Source of the DNA: an uncultured Ralstonia sp.
GTDB lineage: Bacteria; Pseudomonadota; Gammaproteobacteria; Burkholderiales; Burkholderiaceae
Assembly (NCBI GenBank): GCA_913056305.1
Contig: CAJXMR010000024.1
Coordinates: 1-40,015, forward strand
Length of the DNA: 40,015 nucleotides
Direction of reading: 5' to 3'
Every line of letters begins with the position of its first letter. Positions within the stretch are counted from its first letter, which is position 1. Under the pieces are notes generated by a model. It made no database searches. It saw only the letters and a list, made by a program, of their open reading frames with translations, and was not told the DNA's origin. A program made the translations under genes and the position numbers. Shown here piece by piece: positions 25,796-33,576 of this stretch.

Positions 25796-26998
25796 ATGCT
25801 CGACCTTGTCCAACTGCGCGCCGACACGCCTGGCGCCGATGAGCTGATCCACTTCAACAACGCCGGCGCCAGCCTGATGCCGCGCGTGGTGCTCGACACC
25901 GTCATCGGGCACCTGCAGCGCGAGGCGGTGCTGGGGGGTTACGAAGCCGCTGCCGCGGCCGGCCACCGCCTGGAAAACGTCTATGCCTCCATCGCCCGGC
26001 TGCTCAACGCGCGGCCGGAAGAAATTGCCGTGGTGGAAAACGCCACGCGTGCGTGGGACATGGCCTTCTATTCGCTGCCGCTGCGGGCCGGCGACGTGAT
26101 CCTGACCTCCGCCACCGAATACGCCGGCAACTACATCCCCTATCTGCAACTGCAGCGGCAGCGCGGCATCGAGGTGCGCGTCATTCCCAATGACACCGCC
26201 GGGCAAATTTCGGTGAACGCGCTGCAAACCATGCTGGCGGACCGGCGCGTGCGGCTGATCTCGCTGCCGATCATCGCCACCAATGGCGGGCCGGTGCAGC
26301 CGGTGGAGATCATCGGCGCACTGGCGCGGGCGGCGGGCGTGTGGTTCCTGCTCGACGCATGCCAGGGCGTCGGCCAGTTGCCGATCGACGTGCAGAAGAT
26401 CGGCTGCCACATCCTCTCGGCCACCAGCCGCAAGTACTTGCGCGGCCCGCGCGGCGTCGGCTTCCTCTACGTGGAGCGCACGCTGTGCGAGCAACTGGAG
26501 CCGGCCTTCCTCGATCTGCACGCAGCCACGCTGCAGACGCCAGAGCACTTCGAGATCCGCCCCGGCGCGCGCCGCTTCGAGAACTGGGAATGCAACGTCG
26601 CCGCCAAGCTCGGGCTGGGCGCGGCCGTCGACTATGCGCTGGCGATCGGCATCGCGCCCATGTGGGCCCGCATCCGCGCACTGGCGCACGAACTGCGCAG
26701 CCGGCTGGCGCGCATCCACGGGGTGACGCTGTGCGACACCGGCGCCATCAAGTCGGGCATCGTCACGTTCGCGCTCGATGGCTGCGCCCCCACGGCGGTG
26801 GAGCGCGCGCTGGCCATGCAGACACGGCGCATCAACGTCTCGCGCTCAACGCGCCGCTCGACGATGCTCGACATGCAGGCGCGCGGGCTGCAGGAGGTGG
26901 TGCGCGTGTCGGTGCACGCCTACAACACCGAAGACGAAATCGACGCGCTGGTCAACGCCGTCAAGAGCTTCGCGCGGGAGATGGCCGATGCACGCTGA
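25796..26998 (+). CDS. Class V aminotransferase-fold PLP enzyme in siderophore operon
   Basis: A 400-residue fold-type I PLP enzyme of the class V/cysteine-desulfurase group. It shows HFNNAGASLMP (19-29), a phosphate region ENATRAWDM (81-89), LLDACQGVGQLP with D187 and Q190, and SATSRKYLRGPRGVGFLYV with PLP lysine K213. There is no obvious desulfurase cysteine loop; the 'NNAGASLMP' start and the SRKYLRGPRG block resemble isopenicillin-N-epimerase and EgtE-like C-S lyase relatives. Such an enzyme is not part of the staphyloferrin B, vibrioferrin or rhizoferrin sets known to me. It may epimerise, deaminate or cleave a siderophore precursor, or supply an amino acid building block. It lies 34 bp after the exporter and overlaps the next gene by 11 bp. 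Confidence 0.85.
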   Translation: MLDLVQLRADTPGADELIHFNNAGASLMPRVVLDTVIGHLQREAVLGGYEAAAAAGHRLENVYASIARLLNARPEEIAVVENATRAWDMAFYSLPLRAGDVILTSATEYAGNYIPYLQLQRQRGIEVRVIPNDTAGQISVNALQTMLADRRVRLISLPIIATNGGPVQPVEIIGALARAAGVWFLLDACQGVGQLPIDVQKIGCHILSATSRKYLRGPRGVGFLYVERTLCEQLEPAFLDLHAATLQTPEHFEIRPGARRFENWECNVAAKLGLGAAVDYALAIGIAPMWARIRALAHELRSRLARIHGVTLCDTGAIKSGIVTFALDGCAPTAVERALAMQTRRINVSRSTRRSTMLDMQARGLQEVVRVSVHAYNTEDEIDALVNAVKSFAREMADAR

Positions 26999-27425
26999 GC
27001 GGTCGTACTGCGTGGCGCTGCGGCCCGCTGCGTTCTTCGTGCCGTCGGAAGAAGTGGATGCCGGCGCAGTGCACCGGCTGGCGGCCGGCATCGCGCACGC
27101 CGGCGTGTGGACTACGCCGATCCCCATCGAGCGCGGCACCGGCATCGTGATGGACGGCAACCACCGCATCCGCGCCGCGGCGTTGCTGGGCCTGCATCAT
27201 CTGCCCTGCGTGCTGCTGGACTATGCGGACCCGCGCGTGTCGGTCACGCATTGGCGAACGGGCGCACCGTTCTGCGTCGACAGCATCTGGCGATGCATCC
27301 TCGCGGACCGCGGCCTGTTCCCATACAAGACCACGCGCCACCGCTTCGCGCCCGCGCTGCCGAGCACAGAGATTCCGCTGGCGGTGCTGGGCGCCAGGCA
27401 AGCTGCGGCGGCGCTGGTGGCGTAG
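26988..27425 (+). CDS. Short ParB/Srx-fold protein, SbnI-like candidate free-serine kinase
   Basis: A 145-residue protein with VPSEEVDAGAVHRLAAGI (18-35), then PIPIERGTGIVMDGNHRIRAAALLGLHHLPCVLLDY (44-79). DGNHR (56-60) is the ParB/sulfiredoxin-fold nucleotide motif. In archaeal SerK and staphylococcal SbnI the matching DGxHR and an upstream glutamate support phosphorylation of free L-serine; E21/E22 here are candidates. SbnI is longer (about 254 residues) and also senses heme; this protein corresponds to its N-terminal half only. O-phospho-L-serine is the SbnA substrate, so a serine kinase fits the operon. It starts inside the aminotransferase gene (11-bp overlap) and its stop lies 10 bp from the stop of the convergent MFS gene. 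Confidence 0.78.
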   Translation: MHAERSYCVALRPAAFFVPSEEVDAGAVHRLAAGIAHAGVWTTPIPIERGTGIVMDGNHRIRAAALLGLHHLPCVLLDYADPRVSVTHWRTGAPFCVDSIWRCILADRGLFPYKTTRHRFAPALPSTEIPLAVLGARQAAAALVA

Positions 27426-27435
27426 CCGCGCCTGC

Positions 27436-28677
27436 TCAAGCAGCCAGCGCGGTGCGCGCCTTGCGCTCGATATCCGGCAGGAACACCGTCAGCAATCCGA
27501 TCAGCGGCAGGAATGAGCACAGGTGGTAGACGTGGTAGATGTCGGTGGCATCGGCCAGCTTGCCGAGCACCGCCGCGCCGATGCCACCGAGCCCGAACGC
27601 GAACCCGAAGAACAGCCCCGACACCATCCCCACCTTGCCGGGAATCAGCTCCTGCGCATACACGAGGATGGCCGAGAACGCCGAGGCCAGCACCAGCCCG
27701 ATGATGACCGTCAGCACGGCCGTCCAGAACAGGTTGGCATACGGCAGCAGCAGCGTGAACGGCGCCACGCCCAGGATCGACACCCAGATCACGACCTTGC
27801 GCCCGAGGCGGTCCCCAATCGGCCCGCCCGCGATCGTGCCCGCCGCCACCGAGAACAGGAAGAGGAACAGGAACAACTGCGACGCCTGCGCCGACAGGTG
27901 GAACTTGGTGATCAGGTAGAACGTGTAATAGCTGTTCAGGCTCGCCAGGTAGAAGTACTTGGAGAACAGCAGCACCACCAGCAGCGTCATCGCAAACGCC
28001 ACCTGGCGGACCGACAGTTTGACGGTAGCGTGCGCGCGGCCGCCTGCCTTGCGGCCATGGCCGGCAGCGCGCTCGCGCTTGTACCAGCCGCCCACGCGAA
28101 CCAGCACGACGATGGCGATGAGCGCGGCAATCGAGAACCACGCCAGGCTGTGCTGCCCATACGGCATGATGATGGCCGCGGCAAGCAGCGGGCCCATCGC
28201 GCTGCCCGCGTTGCCGCCCACCTGGAACAACGACTGCGCCAGCCCATGACGCCCGCCCGAGGCCATGCGCGCCACCCGCGACGATTCCGGATGGAAGATC
28301 GACGAGCCCGTGCCCACCAGCGCCGCCGCCAACAGCAGCGTGCCGAAGTTGGGCGCCACCGACATCAGCACCAGCCCCACCAGCGTGAAGCCCATGCCCA
28401 CCGACAGCGAATACGGCTTCGGATGCTTGTCGGTATAGAGCCCCACCATCGGCTGCAGCAGCGAGGCGGTGATCTGGTAAGTGAGCGTGATCAGCCCGAT
28501 CTGCGTGAAATCGAGATGGAAGTTGCCCTTGAGCAGCGGATAGATCGCCAGGATCAACGACTGCATCATGTCGTTGAGAAAGTGCGCGAAGCTGATGGCG
28601 CCGATCACGCCAAAGCCGGTCTTCTCGGCATGCGCGCTTGCGGGCGCCGCGGCCGTGCCGTTTGCGGTGGTGTTCAT
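27436..28677 (-). CDS. fsr: Fosmidomycin-resistance-type MFS efflux protein (Fsr)
   Basis: A 413-residue, 12-helix transporter. SFAHFLNDMMQSLILAIYPLLKGNFHLDFTQIGLI at the N-terminus, HPESSRVARMASGGRHGLAQSLFQVGGNAGSAMGPLLAA in TM5 and GGPIGDRLGRK are diagnostic for the Fsr branch of the major facilitator superfamily. E. coli Fsr exports fosmidomycin; the natural substrate is unknown. It converges on the siderophore operon with only 10 bp between the stop codons and no clear terminator, so read-through or antisense effects are possible. A second, siderophore-related export role is possible but unsupported beyond position. Confidence 0.9.
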   Translation of the reverse strand: MNTTANGTAAAPASAHAEKTGFGVIGAISFAHFLNDMMQSLILAIYPLLKGNFHLDFTQIGLITLTYQITASLLQPMVGLYTDKHPKPYSLSVGMGFTLVGLVLMSVAPNFGTLLLAAALVGTGSSIFHPESSRVARMASGGRHGLAQSLFQVGGNAGSAMGPLLAAAIIMPYGQHSLAWFSIAALIAIVVLVRVGGWYKRERAAGHGRKAGGRAHATVKLSVRQVAFAMTLLVVLLFSKYFYLASLNSYYTFYLITKFHLSAQASQLFLFLFLFSVAAGTIAGGPIGDRLGRKVVIWVSILGVAPFTLLLPYANLFWTAVLTVIIGLVLASAFSAILVYAQELIPGKVGMVSGLFFGFAFGLGGIGAAVLGKLADATDIYHVYHLCSFLPLIGLLTVFLPDIERKARTALAA

Positions 28678-29110
28678 GGTGGTCGAAGGATCGATTGGGA
28701 GGAGCGAAGAAGCGCTCCATCATGCGCCAATCCTGGGCAGGCGTGATGCCGCAAATTCGACAATGATTAGCGTGAACCGGACAAATTGCTGATCGGGCAA
28801 ACGACACAGCCAAGGCGCGCTTTGCGACTCGATTTCACCGCTGATCGCCCGCAAACCCGCATGAAATCTGCCTCGGCAGATGGCTAACCTGTTAGCCATA
28901 TTCGCACGGCGGGCTCCTCCGTTCGTAGCATGGTTCGCGAGGAGACGCTTTCTATACTCGCCTGCATGAACCGCTGCGCGGCGCACTGTGCCGATGCAGG
29001 CGGCAAGACGGACCCGGTGCGCCCGGCACGTGAAGCGCACAACGATCCGCCGCCCGAACCGGCAATGCGCGCCACCGACGCGTCACGCCGGACGATGACG
29101 GGAGGGGAGC
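28678..29110. promoter_or_regulatory. Divergent control region of fsr and small gene
   Basis: No gene is supported in these 433 bp. It holds a perfect inverted repeat at 28881-28898 (TGGCTAAC, CT, GTTAGCCA), a good operator candidate for a TetR- or MarR-type repressor, about 200 bp upstream of fsr and 210 bp upstream of the small gene. A TATACT -10 element at 28953-28958 on the plus strand points toward the small gene; its -35 is poor. Short open frames here lack ribosome-binding sites or overlap the small gene. Confidence 0.55.
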
Positions 29111-29299
29111 ATGACCGTTTTGCGAACGGGAACGATCTGCCGCGTGGTGGGAGACCTCTTCTACCAGGTGTTGCTCGACGATGATGTGGTCTGCTGCTTC
29201 GTCACATCCGAAGCCGTGGACGTGACCGCCGATGTCGCCGCCCCAACCGGCCCGCTGCCCAAGGCACCGTTTCCCGTGTACCGGCCCTCGGCTCGCTGA
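29111..29299 (+). CDS. Small protein of unknown function (62 aa)
   Basis: A 62-residue soluble protein, MTVLRTGTICRVVGDLFYQVLLDDDVVCC..., with beta-strand-like alternation in the first 40 residues and a proline-rich tail (APTGPLPKAPFPVYRPSAR). I do not recognise it. Support for a real gene comes from a strong GGGAGGGGAG ribosome-binding site, an upstream TATACT promoter element and an intrinsic terminator directly after the stop codon, whose first stem overlaps the stop. The opening RTGTICRVVGDLFYQVLLDDD pattern suggests a small beta-barrel. Confidence 0.68.
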   Translation: MTVLRTGTICRVVGDLFYQVLLDDDVVCCFVTSEAVDVTADVAAPTGPLPKAPFPVYRPSAR

Positions 29300-29355
29300 C
29301 GTCTCTCGGTCAGCGAGTTATTGCGCGCCCCTCGTCCCGTAGGGCGCGCTCTTTT
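29292..29355 (+). terminator. Double stem-loop terminator
   Basis: The first stem CTCGCTGAC/GTCAGCGAG (29292-29317) overlaps the stop codon of the small gene. A second, GC-rich stem GCGCGCCC/GGGCGCGC (29323-29349) is followed by TCTTTT. The second is a convincing intrinsic terminator and may also serve the facing minus-strand gene. Confidence 0.8.
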
Positions 29356-29367
29356 CTGCCGATGCCG

Positions 29368-30423
29368 TCAGCGCCCGGGCGCTGGCGGTGTCACCACCGA
29401 ACCAATCAAACCTGCGTCGGTCAGCTCGCGCTTCAGATAGGCGTACAGCACCGGCGCGGCAATCACCCCACCCACGCCAAACAGCGCTTCCATCACGATC
29501 AGCGCCAGGATCAGCTCCCAGGCACGCGCGTCGATACGGCTGCCGATGATGCGCGCGTTCACGAAGTATTCCAGCTTGTGCACGATCACCATGAAGACGA
29601 GCGAGGCCACCGCCAGCTCCAGCGACACCGTCACGCTCATCAGCACCACGGCGGTGTTGGAGATCAGGTTGCCCGCCACCGGAATCAGCCCGGCCACGAA
29701 GGTGAGCAGGACCAGCGACTTGGAATACGGCACATGCTGGCCGAACAGCGGCAATGCGCCCATCAGGTAGATCGCGCACAGCGCGGTGTTGAGCGCGGAA
29801 ATCTTGACCTGGGCAAACACCACCGCCTCGAAGGCGGCGGAGAGCCGGTGCAGCCGTTCCAGCAGTGCGGCGGACAGCGGCCGGTGCGTGGCCGGGTCCG
29901 GTGCGTCCGACCACGCCACCATGGCGCCCAGGATCAGCCCGACCAGCGCCATCGCACTGGCGCGCAGCCCATCGATACTGATCGTCGAGACCTGGTGGCT
30001 ATGCTCCTTGAGCATGTCGACCAGACGCACGCGCAGCTCGGTGACCGACTGCGGAATGGCATCGGCAATCGACGCCGGCAGCGACGCGCGCAGGTTGTCC
30101 AGCACGTCGGCAATGCGCAGCAGCATGCCGTCGACACCGTGGCCGTGCTCCACCAGCCGGCCGATGCCGAGGCCGATGGCCAGCAGGATCAGCGCGGCGA
30201 TCAGGAACACGCCCAGTACGGCAATCGATTTGGCGCTTTTGGACAGCGTGCGGCGCGCACGCAGCCGGCGCTCGATGCTGCGCGCGAGCGCATAGACCAG
30301 GAAACCGGCGATGGCCGCCGGCAGCAGGTGCAGCCACAGCACCGCCGCGATCATGGCCGCTACCAGCACGTAGCTGATGGCGTTGATCGTGCGCGAAGGC
30401 GAGGTTTGGGGAAGCTTCGTCAT
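29368..30423 (-). CDS. AI-2E family transporter-like membrane protein
   Basis: A 351-residue membrane protein. Paired N-terminal helices (AISYVLVAAMIAAVLWLHLLPAAIAGFLVYALA), a central soluble part (about 100-175) and a C-terminal bundle follow. The bundle includes KISALNTALCAIYLMG, FVAGLIPVAGNLISNTAVVLMS and ALIVMEALFGVGGVIAAPVLYAYLKREL, the core pattern of the AI-2E/UPF0118 family. Members have been linked to autoinducer-2 export and to Na+(Li+)/H+ antiport, so the substrate is open. The start at 30423 overlaps the stop of the DUF1345 gene by four bases, showing translational coupling; an upstream extension of the frame lies inside that gene and is rejected. Confidence 0.88.
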   Translation of the reverse strand: MTKLPQTSPSRTINAISYVLVAAMIAAVLWLHLLPAAIAGFLVYALARSIERRLRARRTLSKSAKSIAVLGVFLIAALILLAIGLGIGRLVEHGHGVDGMLLRIADVLDNLRASLPASIADAIPQSVTELRVRLVDMLKEHSHQVSTISIDGLRASAMALVGLILGAMVAWSDAPDPATHRPLSAALLERLHRLSAAFEAVVFAQVKISALNTALCAIYLMGALPLFGQHVPYSKSLVLLTFVAGLIPVAGNLISNTAVVLMSVTVSLELAVASLVFMVIVHKLEYFVNARIIGSRIDARAWELILALIVMEALFGVGGVIAAPVLYAYLKRELTDAGLIGSVVTPPAPGR

Positions 30424-31115
30424 GAGAACAGGCTGGCGGCGATGTTGATGGAGAGCGCGAGGATGCTCGTATTGAAGAAGAACGACAGCAACGACTGTCC
30501 CAGCACCGCCCGACGCATGGCGCGCGAGCGGATGCTGACATCGGCCGTCTGGCTGGCGACCGCGATGGTAAAGGAGAAGTAAAGGAAATCCCAATAATCC
30601 GGCGTGATCTGCTCGTCAGGAAACTTCAGCGGCGGCTCGCCGGCAGCGTGGTAATACAGATGCGCGTAGTGCACGGTGAACATCATCGGCACCATCAGCC
30701 AGGCGCCCACCACCGTCACACCGGTCAGGATGTAGTGCGAAGTCTGCGCATGCCCAGCGGCCTTGGCCGTCGCCAGCTCGAACACGATGGCCACCATGCT
30801 GGCGATCACACCCACGCACACACCGGCCAGCACGGCGGCCGCGCCCGTATCTTCCCGGCGGGCGATGGCCTGGATGCGGCGCGGGTTGGCGCGCAGCATC
30901 ATCACCGCGGCCAGCAGCAGGTAGGCCCACACCGCCACATCCCAGCCCAGCAGGATGCGCGCCAGGCGGCTGCCGTGCACGGGCGCCAGCGCCCCTGCCA
31001 CCGTCCCCAGGGCGAGCGCCGCCAGCAGGCGCGGGCGCGCCGCCAGCAGGCGCGGGCGCGCCGCCACGAAACGCCGGATCGCGGTCGGTTGGATGGGTTC
31101 AGCCTGCTGGTCCAC
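30420..31115 (-). CDS. DUF1345 family membrane protein
   Basis: A 231-residue integral membrane protein with about five helices and the family signature PDEQITPDYWDFLYFSFTIAVASQTADVSIRSRAMRR. HYAHLYYH precedes it in the fourth helix region. The function of DUF1345 is unknown. The N-terminus contains a perfect 7-residue tandem duplication (ARPRLLA twice) caused by a 21-bp DNA repeat at 31018-31059. It is coupled to the AI-2E-family gene by a 4-bp overlap. Confidence 0.88.
   Translation of the reverse strand: MDQQAEPIQPTAIRRFVAARPRLLAARPRLLAALALGTVAGALAPVHGSRLARILLGWDVAVWAYLLLAAVMMLRANPRRIQAIARREDTGAAAVLAGVCVGVIASMVAIVFELATAKAAGHAQTSHYILTGVTVVGAWLMVPMMFTVHYAHLYYHAAGEPPLKFPDEQITPDYWDFLYFSFTIAVASQTADVSIRSRAMRRAVLGQSLLSFFFNTSILALSINIAASLFS
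31018..31059. repeat. 21-bp perfect tandem duplication in DUF1345 gene
   Basis: Two perfect head-to-tail copies of a 21-bp unit (31018-31038 and 31039-31059). The unit is a multiple of three, so the frame is kept and the protein gains seven residues per copy. Confidence 0.9.
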
Positions 31116-31205
31116 GGATGCCCTTGTCGTCTGCCACGGCCCGCAATACTGGCCGCCGAGGCAACATGGTAGCCGCTCCCGGGCGATGGCGGCTTCACCC
31201 GCCAG

Positions 31206-31544
31206 TCAGGACGTGGTCAGGAGCGAGGCGAAGGAACGCTTGCAGCGCTCTTTGAGCTGTTCATGCGTCTGCAACTGCTCGGCGACGATGGTCGCATCGG
31301 GATACACGCGGCACATGCCGATCATCGCGCCCTCCAGCGAGGACTGCGAGCCGGCCTGGAACTGGAACTGTTCGAGCACCGTGTCGTCAGCGTCGCGCAC
31401 CGTGATGAGGAAAGCACCGGGGGTGACCGTGGCGCAGCCGGCTAGGAGTACGGCCGCCAGCGCCAGCATGCTCAATGGACGCCAGACGTACCCCTGCCGC
31501 GGCACGCGCGTGTTCTGGCGACAGGGACGATGGGCACGAAGCAT
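31206..31544 (-). CDS. Small lipoprotein of unknown function
   Basis: A 112-residue protein with a signal segment PLSMLALAAVLLAGCATV that ends in a clear lipobox (LLAG-C). The mature part is about 72 residues, with TVRDADDTVLEQFQFQAGSQSSLEGAMIGMCRVYPDATIVAEQL. I do not recognise the family. ATG 31544 is chosen because AGGAG lies 7 bp upstream; an in-frame ATG at 31586 lacks a ribosome-binding site. The positively charged stretch before the hydrophobic core is long for a signal peptide. Likely anchored in the outer membrane, facing the periplasm. Confidence 0.78.
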   Translation of the reverse strand: MLRAHRPCRQNTRVPRQGYVWRPLSMLALAAVLLAGCATVTPGAFLITVRDADDTVLEQFQFQAGSQSSLEGAMIGMCRVYPDATIVAEQLQTHEQLKERCKRSFASLLTTS

Positions 31545-31659
31545 TTGCCTCTCCTGATGGCGGATAGTGATCAGATGCGTCAGCACCGTCCGGGTTCAGC
31601 GATGACGCGCGCGCCTTGCAGGGCTCGGTCGACCGCAGCGCGTCTCGCGGCGATGGTTG

Positions 31660-33576
31660 TCAGCCCGCAAGGGCCAGCACAAACAATGCGTTATTGGCGG
31701 CATGCAGCAGAATCGGCGCGATGAGCCCCTTGGTTCTGCGGACCAGCAAGCCGGCAATGATGGCGAGCATGAAATAGAAGAACGCCCGGCGCATGTCCTG
31801 ATGCACTGCTGCAAACAGCACCGCCTGCCAGAAGTTCGCCCAGCCGAAGCTCAGGTGACGCGACAGTCCGCCCAAGATGCACCCACGAAAGACCAGCTCC
31901 TCGCAGATCGGTACGAGCACGCTCATCAGCAGCAACGCGAGCGGCACGCCGCCTAGCGCCTTGGCTCCCGAGATGATTGCGACCACCAAGGTGACACGCT
32001 GGTCGGCCCCGTTGGCCAGCGCGCCGTATCGGCCGCTGGCCAGGCCGATGGCCACAAGGCCCAGGCAGCACAACGCAGGTATGAACCACCGTAACTTCCA
32101 GCGGCCGCTGCCCAGCCACTCCCGCCATGACAAACGGGTCGCCACCCAGACCAGCCCCAGCGCACCGAGCCCCAAGGCCCACATCTGCGTGATCGCAAGC
32201 TGGCGCGACCATTCCGCCAACGGCGGGCCTGCAACCGGCAGCCCGCCCCCCACGTCCCGCCCGTACAGGATGATGGGCACCAGATACAGCGCCACAGCCA
32301 GCACGGCAAAGGCAAACCACGCGTGCCGCAGGCCAATGCGTGCGAACAGCGGCTCGCTCGGCTTGCCCAGGCGCACCCTGACCGTGCCACGGTAGTGCGC
32401 CGGAAACAGCAGGACGGCCGGCGACAGTACCAGCATCGCCGTGAAGGCAAGCAACCACCCCACCAGCGGCATCAGGTCCATCCGGAGGGCCTCCAGTGGG
32501 TCCATGCGCAGCAGCCGTGCATAGGCATAGCCCAGTGACTCGCTGGTCCCGGATTTGCGCACCCAATCTCCCAGCGCATCCGCCACCGCCTTGGTCGCGC
32601 CGGCATCGAACGCCACGTCCAGCCGCAGCTGGCGCATCTCGCCTGTCTCGTTGGCGCGGAAGGCGCTGTCAGCGGCTAGCAGGGCCTGGGCACCGGCAAC
32701 ATCGCCCGCGCGCCGCAATGCACGCGCTGCGGTATGCGCGTCGATCTTCAGGCCGGCCGCCCGCGCACGCTCCAGTTCGTCGCGGGCGGCATTGGCCGGC
32801 AGCAGTTCCGCGGCGGCCTTGATCCGCGTGCTTTCCTGCCACGCAAGTTTCGGGACCGGCGCCGCGCCCAGCAGCTTTGCGGCTTCGTCCGCGCGCTTGA
32901 CCTTGACCAGGTAGCGCATGGCTGGGACCAGCCGGTCGCTGGCGGGATCAAACTTGACGGCCAGCAAAGCCTGCTCGCCGGAGCGAGGCTCATCCTTGTT
33001 GGCGGCATACGCGCGTGACAGCGCAGCGTGCAACCGCGCACGCTGTTCAGGCGCCCACGTCGACGCGCGCGCCAGCAAAGGCTCGCCATAAGCAACAGCG
33101 GCCTTGCCATACCGGGATTCGAGCAAATAGAGCTGCGCCTCCGGGCGAGACGCGTGCTGGCGCTCCAGCGTCGCCTTACATGCCTCCAGGTCCGTCGACG
33201 CGACATCGGCCCAAGTCGACTCCTCGGACCACGCAAAGCGCTGGATGAACCCGCACTGCGCCACCGCCAGCATGACGTCGTCCGCATGCTCCCGCCGGGC
33301 TTGCTCGTAAGCAGCAAGCACACGCGCATATCCGCTCTGCTCGGCATTGCGGACAACCTCGACCGACCGCTCCGGCGCCTTCAACTCGTCTAGGGACAAG
33401 CCGGCGGGCTCCGGCCCAACGTCATTCTGGGCACTGGCCAGGCTCCCGACCAGCAACAACATCACCCCGATACCGCGGCACAAGGCCGGCGTCATGCGCA
33501 GGCGACGAAGCCCTTCGAACAACCGCAGCGGCAGGCCTCTTACGCGGGAACGGACCGCATGGACCGACTGGCACAT
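31660..33576 (-). CDS. CPBP-family intramembrane metalloprotease with N-terminal helical-repeat domain
   Basis: A 638-residue two-part protein. After a signal segment (about 35-50, ending ASAQ), residues about 55-345 are a soluble, alanine-rich helical region resembling TPR-type repeats (ARVLAAYEQARREHADDVMLAVAQ, RARLHAALSRAYAANKDEP, ARALRRAGDVAGAQALLAADSAF). The C-terminal part has about eight helices and the CPBP/Rce1 protease motifs EELVFRG (near 560), FAAVHQD and HAANN. Known CPBP enzymes cleave prenylated proteins or process bacteriocins and signal peptides; here the substrate is unknown, and the periplasmic repeats could present it. ATG 33576 is preferred because AGGGGAG lies 8 bp upstream. 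An in-frame ATG at 33621 lacks one. Confidence 0.87.
   Translation of the reverse strand: MCQSVHAVRSRVRGLPLRLFEGLRRLRMTPALCRGIGVMLLLVGSLASAQNDVGPEPAGLSLDELKAPERSVEVVRNAEQSGYARVLAAYEQARREHADDVMLAVAQCGFIQRFAWSEESTWADVASTDLEACKATLERQHASRPEAQLYLLESRYGKAAVAYGEPLLARASTWAPEQRARLHAALSRAYAANKDEPRSGEQALLAVKFDPASDRLVPAMRYLVKVKRADEAAKLLGAAPVPKLAWQESTRIKAAAELLPANAARDELERARAAGLKIDAHTAARALRRAGDVAGAQALLAADSAFRANETGEMRQLRLDVAFDAGATKAVADALGDWVRKSGTSESLGYAYARLLRMDPLEALRMDLMPLVGWLLAFTAMLVLSPAVLLFPAHYRGTVRVRLGKPSEPLFARIGLRHAWFAFAVLAVALYLVPIILYGRDVGGGLPVAGPPLAEWSRQLAITQMWALGLGALGLVWVATRLSWREWLGSGRWKLRWFIPALCCLGLVAIGLASGRYGALANGADQRVTLVVAIISGAKALGGVPLALLLMSVLVPICEELVFRGCILGGLSRHLSFGWANFWQAVLFAAVHQDMRRAFFYFMLAIIAGLLVRRTKGLIAPILLHAANNALFVLALAG

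Noticed and set aside
28741..28775. Weak Fur-like sequence (CAATGATTAG) upstream of fsr
   Set aside because: Too few matches to the 19-bp consensus and no symmetric partner half.
28930..29184. 84-codon frame overlapping the 62-aa gene
   Set aside because: It overlaps the better supported gene in another frame, has a Pro/Arg-rich composition and no good ribosome-binding site.
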